Positions 11,895 to 23,718 of a DNA stretch of 64,000 bases are shown here, piece by piece. How positions within the stretch are numbered: the first letter of the stretch is position 1; each line of letters starts with the position of its first letter. The notes below the pieces were generated by a model, which worked only from the letters and a program-made list of their open reading frames with translations, did no database searches and was not told the DNA's origin. The position numbers and the translations under genes are program-made. Source of the stretch: Pezizomycotina sp. ARF18 (Eukaryota > Ascomycota); contig AZLU01000219.1 in NCBI GenBank assembly GCA_002224055.1, positions 1 to 64,000 on the forward strand, read 5' to 3'.

Positions 11895-12404
11895 CTACTC
11901 CATGTCCTCTTCATCGTCCGCTCCCTCGTCACCCCTGTCAGGCTTCGGCTCACCCAGCCCGAGCACGTTAATTGTCATGGCGTTATGGAGCGTGAGCTTC
12001 GGCAGGTCTTCGATCTCCGGAGTCAATTCACCATTCTCCCCCAATTTCCAAACGTTCCCATTCTGGCGCTCGAGCTTAGGCGTGCTAGGAAGGGGGAAGT
12101 CACCTTCCACGTCCCAGTTCTGAGCTTTAGAATGTTTGAAGATGCGAAGACCGGCAGGGAGGCCCTCCTCATCCCAGTTGTGGGCATCCAAGCGGTGAAG
12201 CGGCGGAGTTTGCTGTTCTTCCTCGTCAAAGTTCGTGGCAGGTGCACGTCCCTGAGTGGGCCTGCTCGATGTCCAGACGAGGTCGTTCTGCCGTTGCAGC
12301 TTGTTGGGGTCGGTGGAGTCCTCATTCCCGTTGATGGGGGCGGCCGAGGCTATGGAAGCTATAAAGGCTGGGAGAAGAGCGAGGAGAAAGAAAGAACGAA
12401 CCAT
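11895..12404 (-). CDS. Small secreted acidic repeat protein
   Basis: An uninterrupted 169-residue frame starts at the ATG at 12404. Residues 1-22 (MVRSFFLLALLPAFIASIASA) form a clear signal peptide. The mature part is acidic and contains an imperfect short repeat built on KL-x2-[QH]-N-x2-W: KLQRQNDLVW (35-44), RLDAHNWDEEG (71-81), HSKAQNWDVEG (91-101), KLERQNGNVW (110-119) and KLTLHNAMT (136-144). It has no cysteines and ends in an acidic tail (GADDEEDME). A TATATAA-like box lies about 90 bases upstream. Secreted repeat proteins of this kind include effectors and processed-peptide precursors, but no family is recognised and no dibasic KEX2-type spacing is regular enough to claim processing. 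Confidence 0.8.
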   Translation of the reverse strand: MVRSFFLLALLPAFIASIASAAPINGNEDSTDPNKLQRQNDLVWTSSRPTQGRAPATNFDEEEQQTPPLHRLDAHNWDEEGLPAGLRIFKHSKAQNWDVEGDFPLPSTPKLERQNGNVWKLGENGELTPEIEDLPKLTLHNAMTINVLGLGEPKPDRGDEGADDEEDME

Positions 12405-13777
12405 TTTGCAAATATTGCCTGGGTTTGTGAAGGAGTGACTGGAGGATGAGAGGTGGTGATGAGGATAAGATTGAGAAATGGGGTTTCCTGGTGGATTATA
12501 TAGCTATGAGGCCGCTGCACAGACTCTATTGGAGCCGTCTAATTCGCTTTTTATCGGCGAAACACGGTAGTACAAAATCAGGCAGTATAGCATAAAAGCG
12601 ATCTCCCCATTTGGAGCTATTGTAAGTCCCCCTGGCCATGATCTCATTTGTTTGCATTGCGTCGTCCGTCTTCTCCACTCGTAGACTCCGAGATGATGAA
12701 ATGCATTCAATACACCTTTTTTTTTTTTTTTTTTCCTTTTTTTTCTCTTTTTTTTGCGCGAATGGAATTGATGGGATATCACGGTGCTTGGTGACTCGGT
12801 CTCCCGGGATCTGTAATTAATGAGATTTCACTTTGATGATACGGGACAGGAGAATGGACAAAGTTGCGCTATGGAAGGCCTACTGCAGAATATTCTGGAA
12901 ATTTGCCGCATTAGGTTAACATAGAATCAGTTAGTGGCAGTCCTGGATCTATAGTAAGAAGTCTTGGATTCCATGCGCCGACTCACGACGCATTGTCTAG
13001 CAGGAGGTATGATCAGTGCTTCAGCCGTCATGCAATAGCTCAAACTTCACCAATTGATCATGTTTTCGACTAGAGTCAAGATATTGCTCTGGGTAGACGT
13101 TTCAAGGATAATGATGATATATCCAGTGCGTTCATATCTTTCCGTACTCCCAACCTTGTCGCACCTCGGAAAGCATGAGGTTTTTGTAGAGAAACATCTG
13201 CGGGAATATTTATTTCTTTCCCCCACGTGGGAAATGCCTCAGGAGCTCTGAGACAAAAGAAGAAGCCATCCATTTTCTAGAAGGATTCCGCATGAAACTG
13301 CAAAATTTCTAAGTTATGCACCTCTCCTGCTCTTATCCAAAGTACGAAACAAATTTGCCGTCGAATCGTTCGCCAAGCGATGGTCTGGAGAGCCGAAGCT
13401 GCTACGCTCATCGTGCATGATATTTAGCGAACGCGAAGCTCACGATGATTTTCATGTGCAACCTTCAGTAGAGGTCAAAAACATTGTGGACACGGCATGT
13501 CCTGGAAATGGAAACTCTAGGGTTATTATGAACTTCCGCAATATTTCTTCAATTGCCTATCTGAAAAGTCAAGCGGAATATCTTCATGGCGATTTAAGTC
13601 AAACTCTGTCTCATGCAACTTGTTCGAATTTTCACAAATCATGAAACGTCTTCCAATATTTCTGCGAATTCTTGGAAAAATGATTTAGCATGGGCAAAGA
13701 GCTCATAATATTCTTGTATTAGAAGTTGCGATATACAATAACTTGCCTATTTTCCGTGGTTAATAAAGAAAATTGTT
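12405..13777. other. Intergenic, poly-T tract, no gene seen
   Basis: The region near 12495 holds the probable TATA element of the minus-strand secreted repeat protein. A T-rich run lies at 12716-12753. The open frames at 13054-13251 and 13417-13644 have no start context, domain or splice support. Confidence 0.5.
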
Positions 13778-14203
13778 CTAATCATAAACAACGAAGGCAT
13801 CTCTCGCTCCTGTTCCCCGGTCCGGTATCCTAAGAAACCTGTCATAGGTCGCAACTTCCTTCCCTTTCTCATCGTACATAATCCATTTTCCCGGGCCCCT
13901 AAGCTTTTTATCGGTTTTGCTTCTCTCAATTGCCTCCGTGATTCCGAAGGCGATCCCGATGATGATGCCTATCACAACAAGGATGATGATACAACCAAGA
14001 ACCGCGGGCCGTTTGACAGGGGTTCGGTATACAGTTATAATAGAGTGCCTGGCTCTCCCAGTACGGCTTCTCCATGAACCACGTTCAGCTGACGGGGGTG
14101 CGTTGAAAGGTTCCGTAGTTCTGCTAGCGTGAGGGCTAAGAGTGGCTTCCGAGGTTGTGTTGCTAAAGTGAGACTGAGCAGGGTATGTTGGCGGTTGATC
14201 CAT
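13778..14203 (-). CDS. Small single-pass membrane protein
   Basis: An uninterrupted 141-residue frame starts at the ATG at 14203. The first 65 residues are Pro/Ser/Thr/Arg-rich and hydrophilic. One strong transmembrane segment follows (AVLGCIIILVVIGIIIGIAF, about residues 67-86), then a short polar tail of about 55 residues (GKWIMYDEKGKEVATYDRF). No cleavable signal peptide is visible, so the TM probably acts as an anchor. It lies just downstream of, and on the same strand as, another gene with a C-terminal TM. The function is unknown. Confidence 0.65.
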   Translation of the reverse strand: MDQPPTYPAQSHFSNTTSEATLSPHASRTTEPFNAPPSAERGSWRSRTGRARHSIITVYRTPVKRPAVLGCIIILVVIGIIIGIAFGITEAIERSKTDKKLRGPGKWIMYDEKGKEVATYDRFLRIPDRGTGARDAFVVYD

Positions 14204-14677
14204 GGCGATTCAGGCTAGATGACAGACGTATAGGAATAAAATCTATATTAGTCGTGAACACAGGGCGTTGCTTTGCTGTATGATGCCTTCAGTCTCGTCT
14301 TGAGGCCAGGGTATTAAAAGATCAAGTCTATTATATATTTTCTATATCCTGAAATTTCGATCCCGTGGTTTAAAACATCTAGAATTCTAGGCCGTTACAA
14401 CGGTAGACACCCTTCTGGTACTTCCTCTGAGACAACGATATTTACGACACTATCGTTCTACCATCATCTGTCAAGCTTTCAGGTCGATCCAGATCACCAA
14501 AACTTTATTTAAGTCAATCAACGTGATCAGATATTTGTTTAACACGAGGGAAACATTCCTCGCACGAAACTCGGTATACATGTAAGACGTTCTTGATAAC
14601 CGTCGTGGCTATTTAGGAATTTAAATTCATGCAGTCAATATCAACAGACTCCGAATAGGCTGTAAATTCCGCGATAT
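14204..14677. other. Intergenic between two membrane-protein genes
   Basis: No coding signal was seen. It presumably contains the promoter of the gene ending at 13778 and the 3' region of the gene ending at 14678. Confidence 0.45.
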
Positions 14678-15603
14678 TTATCCTGGAATCCTGACCCACT
14701 TCAAGCTACGCACTCCATGTAAGATAGCGGTGGCCGCGCCTCCAACCCAAATCGCGCATATTAATAAGCTAATAACAATACAAAAGCGCCTTCCGTGCCA
14801 CAACTTCGCGCAGTTCCTCCGAGCCCTCGTCATCCTGGAGAGATCGATGGAGGACTGTGCACCATCGCTATCCGTATCTCCTCCTGTGTGGTTTCGTGTG
14901 CCGATTTCCTGATATCTGCCTACATGCGGCGACTCTGATTGTATCCTCAGTCCGTCCGTGAGCTCCATTTTGGGAAACGACTGTCGTGGGATACTAGCGG
15001 GCCCGTAGATATCGGTACAATTCTCAAGACCCCATCTCGGTTGTGTGAAATGGTTAATTTCGTCGCCATAACACCACGGTATTGGCCCATTCGTCGTCGC
15101 CGTCGCGTTTTGATCACAGTTGAAGTAGGGATAAGTCACGGGTGTCGTCTGCCACCCCCTTGACGATAACCTGTCCGCCTGTAGGACTCCGGATGAAAAA
15201 TTCACATCCCAACGTGGTAGTAATGGGTCCGGCCGGCCTCCGGATCGCAATAGTCTATAGGGTTACCTAGACCAGTGATATGCCCTTGATCGCTTAAACT
15301 AGCGTGCATCTTACCGCTAAACGCCTGGTCCTGAAACGAGGAATTGAGCGTTTGCATTGAGTACGTGGAAGATTCCGAGGGAGACTCTTCGGTGTAATAG
15401 CGTGGAAGCCCGGGGTAAAATTCATGTTGCCTATCCTGCGTAGATGCGTTGCAAATTGCCTCTAAGTAATGATGTCGGACGGAACACCAGTAGCTCTGTT
15501 CACTGTTTTGGCGAGCTGCGGGGTCGTAGTATTCTGGATTTGTGTCTTCGTGATATGACGAATCCTCGCTAGAACCAGTACCGTGAGCTCGTCCGGTGGC
15601 CAT
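14678..15603 (-). CDS. Hypothetical tail-anchored-like membrane protein, one frame break
   Basis: The minus strand starts at the ATG at 15603 and has two overlapping long frames. The first 125 or so codons (with QSYWCSVRHHYLEAICNAS and FQDQAFSGKMHASLSDQG) run to about 15202. The following frame (with NFSSGVLQADRLSSRGWQTT and PIPWCYGDEINHFTQPRWGL) runs to 14678. They meet at GTTGGGATG near 15202; one extra G in that run would make a single frame of about 308 residues. A transmembrane helix lies near the C-terminus (FCIVISLLICAIWVGGAATA), preceded by a basic segment (RARRNCAKLWHGRR). The layout suggests a long soluble N-terminus anchored by its C-terminus. No family recognised. Confidence 0.55.
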
Positions 15604-15900
15604 CTCGATAAAAGCTTTCTACTCTTTGGATGTAACGTTCTCCCGTCTGCTATCAATGCTTGCTTTTACGAACAAAAAGGAATTTAGACAGATTTACATC
15701 CAGTATCAAGTCACTGGTCAGACTAGCGGAATTATATCTTGATATACGGCATATATCTAGAGTTGCTCATGAATTTGTAAAGTAACGCTAATATCAGAGT
15801 TGCATACATCCCCGTACAGACTAAATTGGTTTTGCCTTTATCACCGCTCAAGTTGGAGCCATTTTAGATTTCCTAATTTTATTAGGAAATCAGCGTACAT
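15604..15900. other. Intergenic, no gene seen
   Basis: Probable promoter region of the minus-strand membrane protein that starts at 15603. Nothing else was recognised. Confidence 0.4.
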
Positions 15901-16200
15901 ACAGTCAGTTGACATAATTGTTGGGACACTTTCCTAAAATGGCAATTTCTTCAAGTTCTACAATATCTTAAATCAACGATAACTCGCTCAATTATTATTT
16001 GATATCTATAAGCGGCTGCAAAGACGATAGCACAGAAGGTCAATGGTTATGTGGAAAAAACGAAGAGTAAAACTTCCGAGCGACGGAGCGGAGAAGAATG
16101 AATAGTTAATTGATATGGTGAGGAGAGGCTTAGTTGATGAAGAAGAACATAAAAGGTTTGCATCTAGGGAGATTCTTCGTGGAATATTCACGCAGGACAA
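15901..16200 (+). mobile_element. Tc1/mariner-like transposon end (copy 2) with possible transposase start
   Basis: Position 15901 begins ACAGTCAGTTGACATAATTG followed by TTGGGACACTTTCC, nearly identical to 9191-9240 and in the same orientation. About 140 bases inside, a plus-strand frame reads WKKRRVKLPSDGAEKNE, then LIDMVRRGLVDEEEHKRF and ASREILRGIFTQDN. Its length and position would fit the N-terminal DNA-binding part of a Tc1-type transposase interrupted by stops. No other end was found, so this is an eroded DNA-transposon fragment. Confidence 0.5.
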
Positions 16201-16391
16201 TTAATTGGTTATAATTGTAGTTGAACAGATTGATCGATAAGAAAAATTGTATTTATCTGTCTAAATTGATGTAACTTTTCAAATTCAGTATTTATGCACA
16301 TAAGCGGGAATATATCCAGCCGTCGTGAACGAATCCTCCTTCTCTCTGCTTTGCTCTTCTACGGTGTCGTTTCTCGGTTGGCTGCATCGGG

Positions 16392-17167
16392 TTAACCTGC
16401 CTCCTTCTGGCTCGCCGGCCGAACGTTCCACTTCTCCTTACGAAATATGTCCTGCTTTATACCCTTCTGCTTGGCCCGAGCAGCCGCCATGTCTTTTAGC
16501 TTGTACGGGCTGCCGTCGCCGTTCATCCAGACTCTGTCGTAGGCTTCCGCTCTTTGAATCCAAAACCACGACTGATCCTTGACGATTATCGTGTCTAATT
16601 CTAGCTCATGAGGCTGCGCGGTGTACCGTGGGTCATCTTGCACCCGCTGAAGTTCTTCCTGCAAGGTCATGGCATTGTGCATTACGAGATTTGCATAATC
16701 GGAACCTGGAGTAGCGTGTTTTGCTCTTCTAATATCCCCGGGATCTTCGGTCATGGATCTCTTTGAGCATTAGCGGCCGTACCCTAGTATCGGGCACAGA
16801 TCCGCGCTGAAGATCTTCCGCGTCGAAGAAGTTTGGGGAACGAATTTGCTCGGCGATGTGAAAATGAATATTTTGGCTCTTTCTGTCGCGGTATCCGCCA
16901 GCGCACTGTACTGCTCCCTCGGATACTCAAGCGTCTTCTTGAAATTTTCGTGGCGTTCGTCGCGCTTGAACCACTGGTTGAAAGAGTACTTCTCATATTT
17001 GAGCCACTCGGGATTTAGGATCGCAAGTTGGTAATATGCCTGTACGTTTTCCTCCTGTCCATGAGGAATCTATCCATGTCTTGAGGTGGCGACCAATTCT
17101 TTTCCTTTATCGGAGAGTTTATCGGGTAATATCGCCCTACTCTTGATTCTACCTCGTCGACATACAT
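16392..17167 (-). CDS. Hypothetical protein, about 258 residues, frame broken
   Basis: Four consecutive minus-strand frames read as one protein. In order they give MYVDEVESRVGRYYPINSP (from the ATG at 17167), QAYYQLAILNPEWLKYEKYS, REQYSALADTATERAKIFIF, AEQIRSPNFFDAEDLQRGSV, TRVRPLMLKEIHDRR and LQEELQRVQDDPRYTAQPHE, and finish with DQSWFWIQRAEAYDRVWMN and a Lys-rich tail to the stop at 16392. Breaks fall near 17065, 16868 and 16740, at short T or C runs. The composition is that of a soluble, aromatic- and charge-rich protein with no signal peptide or TM. I do not recognise the family. Confidence 0.5.
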
Positions 17168-18400
17168 TTTTGGCGGAGACTAGGTACCCTTTACATCGGA
17201 CCGGGGTTGAATGATCGCAAGTTCAGGCTTAGGTCGTCCTCGTTGAATCCTAAAGCTAATGTAGCGTCTAAAAAGGAGAAAAATGCCGCAGTGGCCATTG
17301 TGATACAAAAGGAATGAAATTTCATTGTTGGGCTTCTCTTGTGATTGTATTATTGTGGTACGGTTCAATGCCGATGGTTGTGGAGCCTTACACTTTGCAG
17401 AAACCTGGATGGGGATAAATTTCTGTCAGCCGTCGGCTGCTAAACGGAGGATCGCGATGCCTTACATATCTCCGAGAGACTATAACGACGAATACAATTC
17501 CCAACAGTATGACAGGGTCGGAACGAAGCAACAAAAGCAGCCATCGCAGGCATACGCAATTTTTAATGAGATATTATTTTAGTATTCGCTTTATTGTCTC
17601 GACTATGCTCCACTACAAGGCTAAATTTCTTGAAGAATACATTTTATATCGATGACTATTCCATCAAAGTAGTCATTAAAGCGACTTCCAGCCTCTTCTT
17701 CACGCTAGTTGGAAAAAGGATTTGTTTCATGCACCCATTCGTCCCGCACAGACTCAGTTACAAATAAACTCATGCGACGTAAAATACGGAAGTGGCGTTG
17801 CACCTGGATCCCAGCAACAAACAACTGAGAAAGAACACTTCATTGTAAAGGTTTCCCTACACATCGTGCTTTTGTCAGTAAAGGAGTGGTCTTTGATAGA
17901 GAAAACATGAAGTGTTACTGAAGCACCGCTATGGATTTCTCTCATTTTATGTATAATAGCGATACAAATAAGTGTTGCGGCGGGCGTTTTCCTGTAAACT
18001 TCGTCACAAGAGAAGGGCTCAATATACAAAACTTGCGACTGAGAGTCTTAGACTCCAGTTCTTGCCCTCAATAAATTCTAACCACTCTTGCTGCATTGTG
18101 ATGGTGCTTAGGTTTTGGCAGTGGTGTCAATCGAATTCTCGTTACTGGGTGTCGAATATGAATGTTCTCGAGAATTACATGATGAAGAGATTGATTGGCT
18201 GCCAGTCTGGTCTTCAAGTTACTCCTGGACCACGGGCGACCGGAACAAATTGGCGTCGTCAGTTAATATAAACGCATTTAGTGAGCACCCCGTGAACAGC
18301 TCAGCTCCTATAAGGTTCTATAAACTTGCTCTTATGTCCATCGAATTTTATGATCCAATCCTTCTGCCGCGGTCCGATGACGCACCTCGCCTCGCGCCGC
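17168..18400. other. No supported gene
   Basis: A frame with RYISFRIQRGRPKPELAII at 17180-17300 (minus) is coding-like and might be an upstream exon of the hypothetical protein starting at 17167, but no splice joins it. From 17370 to 18400 frames on both strands overlap (for example 17754-18029 minus, 18115-18540 plus) without domains. Confidence 0.35.
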
Positions 18401-19334
18401 CTAGGTCCAACAAATTTCCCGACCGAAGCCGTATTCGTCATGCTGCCACTCGATCGACGACCTCCGCACTAACCCCGACAGCTCGCGCTCTAACATTGCA
18501 GCTACTTTTTCATCCATTTCCAGGTCATAGTCATCCTTAGTCGCAAGCGGCACCAATCCCGCAAGCTCGCTCTCCAGCGCACCCGCGATACCCTTATTTA
18601 TCTCCAAGCCATCGTGGTTCGAAAACGGTAGCGACAGAGCAAGCGAACTTATACCGCCCATGCTCTTTAATACATCCACCACTTCAGACCAATAAAACGG
18701 TGCTTCTATTCTCATCGTAACGTGAATCCGGACGAAATGTTTGTTTTCCCTCTCTGGCGAACAGTAAGAACAAACGGTCCTCAGGAAGCGGACCGCGGAA
18801 TAGGAGCGGGAACCACCCCCTAGTTGGAGGTGTGACAGGATGCGCACTATCTGTAGATTTGGCATGGCGGATAGTATGTCGCCGAGACCTTTGTCGATGA
18901 ACTCCATGGCACGCTTACCGCGGACGTCGCTACCCCAGTCGTCGTTCGTGGGCTTGTCGAAGCGTAGGACTAGACCCGTCGCGTACTTAAGCATCGCGGT
19001 GCTCGGGTGTCTGTGGAGCATACCTATTAATGTGACGCCAGAAGACAGAAGATCGAAGTCGTGACTGTCGTCAAATCGGGGAGACCGAAAGGAAAGCTTG
19101 AGGGTTTTGAATTTTATAGAGGTGACGGATTCGTTGAGGCTCCTGCTCGCGGCGCGGAGGGAAAGTAGGTCCTGGTGGCATAGCTGGGAGTATCCGTTTT
19201 AATTAACATACCCGGGACCGATATCGAACGGAGGAAAAAAGGATAACACATTACGATTATACCAGATGGACAATTTTGACCATGACATTCTCTGGAAGCC
19301 CATAGAGACTCGGCGATATTATCTTTTCCTTCAT
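18401..19334 (-). CDS. F-box protein, two exons, intact
   Basis: Exon 1 (19334-19263) encodes 24 residues, MKEKIISPSLYGLPENVMVK followed by IVHL. A 79-base intron (19262-19184, GTATAA...CCCAG) follows. Exon 2 (19183-18401) starts LCHQDLLSLRAASRSLNESV. The join is phase 0 and recreates a typical F-box: LP-x-[DN]-V-x-x-[KR]-I-x-x-L followed by L-x-x-L-R-x-[AV]-[CS]-[KR]. The full product is about 284 residues with no frame break. The C-terminal part is leucine-rich and helical (ALSLPFSNHDGLEINKGIAG) but has no clear LRR, WD40 or Kelch repeat. F-box proteins are substrate receptors of SCF (Skp1-Cullin1) ubiquitin ligases, so it adds to the ubiquitin theme of the window, though it lies 10 kb from the RBR array. 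Confidence 0.8.
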
Positions 19335-21231
19335 CTTATTCTTCTTCCGCGCATGATCTCGTAATGGCGAAGTTATACCGCTCTGTCTCCTGTGACTTTA
19401 TCCTGCGTTGATTTTGGGGGATTGGAATCGTCATCTGCGTCCTCCGCCTCCGCGGTCGCATGAACCGGAACTCGTCGCTCTTCCGTCCCACCGTCAGAAG
19501 GAAGGTGACGCCTCCTCTTTATTCGTCCCAACACTGTCCCCAGATGTTCAAACTCATCTTCGAGACCAGTGATTTAGAATCTATGTGCTATCCGCGGTAG
19601 TGGGAAAAAGCTGGTTGGAGAACAGACTAGCTGTCCGATTGATGGCATCTGGGAAAGCGAGACGAGACTGGGGCTTATATAATCCACCAACCGCCCAAGA
19701 ATTTAAGAGCCTCAAACTGTCGTGTTTCGCAGCCTCGTGGACTGCCTATCTGTTACATTTGTTACATTTGCTGTCAATCGCCTGATCCTTCACTATACCG
19801 TATGCAACAGACTGAAAAGGGTATTCATCACGAGCAATTTTCTTTTTAGTATTCTTTTTTTAAAAATTAATAGCCATTGAATCGATTACAGAAATTTGTA
19901 GCAGAGTCTATGGTGGACATACAGGAATATACGCGGAGGGTTCGGACGCTCAAATTTCAACTCAAGGATTGAAGGTATTCCCAACAGTTACCTGACCAAA
20001 GCTTCCTTTTCTTTAACGCCATGTTTACCATCAAGCAACGTTGGAAGTGGGCATACTCATTCGACCCTTTCCACTTCATAGTCCCATTTCCCCTCCAAGT
20101 TGCTCTGCACCTCTAACCACGCCTCCGCCCTCGCGAGTGACTCGCAGGCGCCGCACTTGTGCCCCACATTTTGATCAGAGATAACCGATTCACTTTTCGA
20201 GCACCAAATGCCTGAGACCAGCCATTCGACTATGCTTTTCCACAAAACTGTTCCGCCCTCATCTTGGAACAGCCGCACTACAATAGCTATCTTGTTCGCT
20301 TACACATCGTTGCTCGTCAAGGGGCGTCGTGAAAGCTTATGGGGCAAATAAGACCGGAAAGATGATTTTGTCGCTCTAGGGATTTGCGTGATAAAGAGAT
20401 TTTTATTGATTTCGTGTAGCTTGTGGAATTCAAGCCGGGGCGAAGCTCCTTGACCTCCAAGAAGGTATTTCTTCGATTATTTATAAAGTTTCTGGCTATC
20501 AGTCCCTATACTAGTATTTGTATATTATATTGATGAATCACCTCCGAAAGATGATTGCGCCTTGGACTATTGTTATATCGCGACTCGGCAGGAATTTTCC
20601 ATCCACTGTATCAGAAGCTGATGTTTCAAACCTGGGCATTCCCATTGGGTTCCGCACGGAGATACCTTATAACATAATACGGAATATATTTTACTTTTTG
20701 ATTTGAATGCATCAGCGCTGAAGTTATAATTTCTGGTCGATTCGACGTATGGTTCGAGTTATCATTATTCAAGCTCACGTCCATGAGATAACTCTAATGA
20801 AAGAGAATAACTATTACAACTCGATAGTATAGAATGTTCCAAGCTCCCGAAGGAGACATGTTACTCGCTTCAACCCAGCGTATTGCAAATACATGGGAAG
20901 GCATTGGGAATTCACGAGGAACCGACGACAATTTCCGTAAAGCAAAAGTCTTCTATGAGGTACGCATATTATAATTCTCTAGTTACGGCTCGTTCAACAG
21001 TTACACTGTCAAGACTTCTTCGATTCCAGGGCAAACGAGATGAACGAGAGAACAAGGGAATTTAAATTAAACAGAAACTATTTGTCTATTGCCGTGGCCT
21101 ATCTGAAGATTATCTGTATTCTCCCAACAATGTGATTCCTAGCAATGTTACAACCAGGTGCATTGCAACTTCTAACGAAACGAATTAGAGCAAAAATTGG
21201 GAAAATAATCGGATCTAAATAATATAAGCCT
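19335..21231. other. Mostly non-coding, one possible exon
   Basis: A minus frame at 20057-20278 (with LWKSIVEWLVSGIWCSKSES and HKCGACESLARAEAWLEVQS) has coding-like composition and a CGAC motif, but starts with GTG and has no partner exon, so it is left unassigned. The rest shows no signal. Confidence 0.35.
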
Positions 21232-21539
21232 CTAATTGAGAAAGCGGTCTAGATTCATCTTATCCTGAATCTTCTTATCAAGAGTCTCCCGCCGTCGACG
21301 CTCTTCCTCCGCTATGTGAGCCTCTTCCTCAGCCCTGCGAATTGCTTCCAATCTGCGAATCTCGGCAGGTTCGCACTCATAGCATTGATCGGTCGAGTGC
21401 AGAGATAAACAGGACGCCAAATCCATTCACCTGCAGGGCAAGCTACCTGTTGGAATTTGGCAACGGCGCATCACCTTGGTGGTAAACTAGAATCTCGGGT
21501 GTGACCGCAAGGGAGCACATATCCTTTTTGGATGCACAT
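21232..21539 (-). CDS. Small Cys/His protein, array member 1 (frame broken)
   Basis: The frame from the ATG at 21539 reads MCIQKGYVLPCGHTRDSSL, the family start MC-x8-C-G-H. Downstream pieces, partly in another frame, give RRCQIPTGSLPC and TDQCYECEPAEIRRLEAIRR. A strongly charged helix then leads to DKMNLDRFLN and the stop at 21232. The pattern (Cys2, Cys11, His13, two mid-protein Cys, a CxxC, a Glu/Arg helix, [MT]DL-x-R-[FY]-[LM]-N end) is shared with the members at 24.5-28.4 kb on the same strand. The conserved Cys/His suggest one small zinc-binding fold followed by a helix. The function is unknown. Confidence 0.5.
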
Positions 21540-22105
21540 GGCTGTTCTTGAAAGGGTTTTCGAGGTGTTTTTCTGAAAGCTGGAGTTTAGTGAAATATTA
21601 TCGGAATGGATATAGGTGACTTTCGTAGGTATGATTTCACGGAGACTTTCTACGGTCTGATTGTTCAATTCCTGGGTGATGAAAGGGCTCTTTAAATACC
21701 TGATAGTCCTGAAATTGACTCGTATTCTCGTATAAGAGCAATATTATAAGTTTGAAAGAATAAACTCATGTGACTATGACCTGTAGCGATATATATGTAA
21801 CAACGGATATTGCTTCAGGTATACCGATAGAATTATCTAAAACGTGAACAATAGGAAAGTAAGGACCCCAGTGTTTAAATTTCTCATGGTGGACGAATGA
21901 TCCTATAATAAACATAAAGGCATGGTAGGGGTTTGAGCTTTAGTCAACCTCGTGAGAAGATATTTTTGAATGAGTAGGAGGATAATACCATATCTCTGGA
22001 GCAGAAACACCAATAGTGTAGCTGGTATAGGTTAGAAAACCTCAAGACTCCGTGAGTTTGTACTTTAAAAGCGGTACATATTGTTTATCGGTAATAATCC
22101 TGCTG

Positions 22106-22139
<34 letters not shown>

Positions 22140-23718
22140 AAGTGAAGAAAAGCGGGAAGGGCTTGACTAGTGGTAAGAAATTTGGTTGATCTTCTGGCAA
22201 AAGTTGCAGCCAGGAAATCCAGGAGGTGACTTTATTAGTTTGTTCGTTAGATCCAATGGATATGGTTACGATGAAAGATTCAATAAAAAGAACCGGGATA
22301 CTTCCAATGAACTGACAAGTACCTCCAGAAATATATAGCACTGAAAATAATGTAGCTCCGATTTGAAGATTTTTTTTGAACGTCAAAATTCCTTTCTCGT
22401 TCGGTTCCTGGTGCAGAGGAATCGTTAGCCGAATACATATTGCCAGTGGGTCATAAGTAACGCTTTAATCTTAGTAGTGTTCTCCAAAACTTGCAGCGTA
22501 AAGCTGAAGCTCGTTCGTGCTCTGATATATTAAAGTTGGGCAGTAACTGTAGGAAGTGTAGATGCAGCGAAGATAGCCCTGGGCCCAAGCATATATGGAA
22601 CTCTACAGGTTCATTGATACGAACTGTGAGACAAGGAACCCACCGCATGTCATGCTTAACCTCATGGCCAATCGATGGCTAAATCCACATTCAATACATA
22701 AGTCACAGTGTAGCAGCCAGGGAACGAGAGGAGGTTACTACTCATAGCGCAACGAAGTTGAGTGAATCTGGATTTTTGTGGATTCAATTTTCCAATCTCT
22801 GTAAGATCAGATTATAATGAAATAAGTCCGATCTTCGATATTGCCCCTTCAAGTCTAACTAGCGTGCGTAAAATGGAAGATTCGAAGTGCCAGTGAAACC
22901 GATTTCAAAAACTCAATACCAGTCTAGCTACGTGGGATTTTAACCTATAAAGTTCCATCTCAAGGATTCAAGATACGGTTTAAATGAATTTTGTACTATG
23001 GATGTCCACCCCGGGGACGGTGTGATCGCAGTCCTGGTATCGATATACCGTCTTAGAACACATGGCGCATGGCGGCCGTGACTAAAGCTTTTATAAGTAG
23101 TTTTTGGTTAAGGGCGTTGTTTTAGAGTGAACGTAGGGGTATTTAGGGAGTTTAAAGGGCTTGTAGAGATAATTTTAGTAGCGAAAAAAGAACAGAAACT
23201 AAGAACGGGAATCGTTTCTGTTACTGGACTATATATATTCGGATTTATACACAGTAGGAAGCCATGATACACTTAATTGAAATCTTGATCCCCTCTAAGC
23301 TGATATTATCGTAGACTGGAGCTGTCGAGATATATCGATATTCACGTGGTTGAGTTTGAGACTTACGTATAGAGATGCGTTGAGCTTGCGTTAGACTGGC
23401 AATATTGTAGTGACTGGAAGACGTTGAAATCACCCGAAACCTCTTCGTGTCGAACAAAGAAGCCCCATCCTAAGCCGATTTCGGGAACAGGTAGCTTTGT
23501 TTGCTTTATCTCCCTGTCTCTTGGGAGCAAGCGCTCGGATTCCCTGGCATCATGGGCTATCTGTGCGGTTTCTGGATACTTTTTTCCCATAAAAATAGGT
23601 TTCAATTTGTTGGAGATTAAGTTTTTTAATATTACGATGATGGCAGGTGCAGGAACTCGCAGTGAACTATACAACAATACAGCCGTATGTATCACACTAA
23701 GATTTAATGTTTGGGTTT
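21540..23718. other. No supported gene; pyrimidine microsatellite
   Basis: A (TTTTC)n-like tract lies at 22110-22140. Short frames at 22138-22386 (minus, hydrophobic) and 23363-23735 (both strands) overlap and lack supporting features. No RNA gene or repeat end was seen. Confidence 0.35.
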
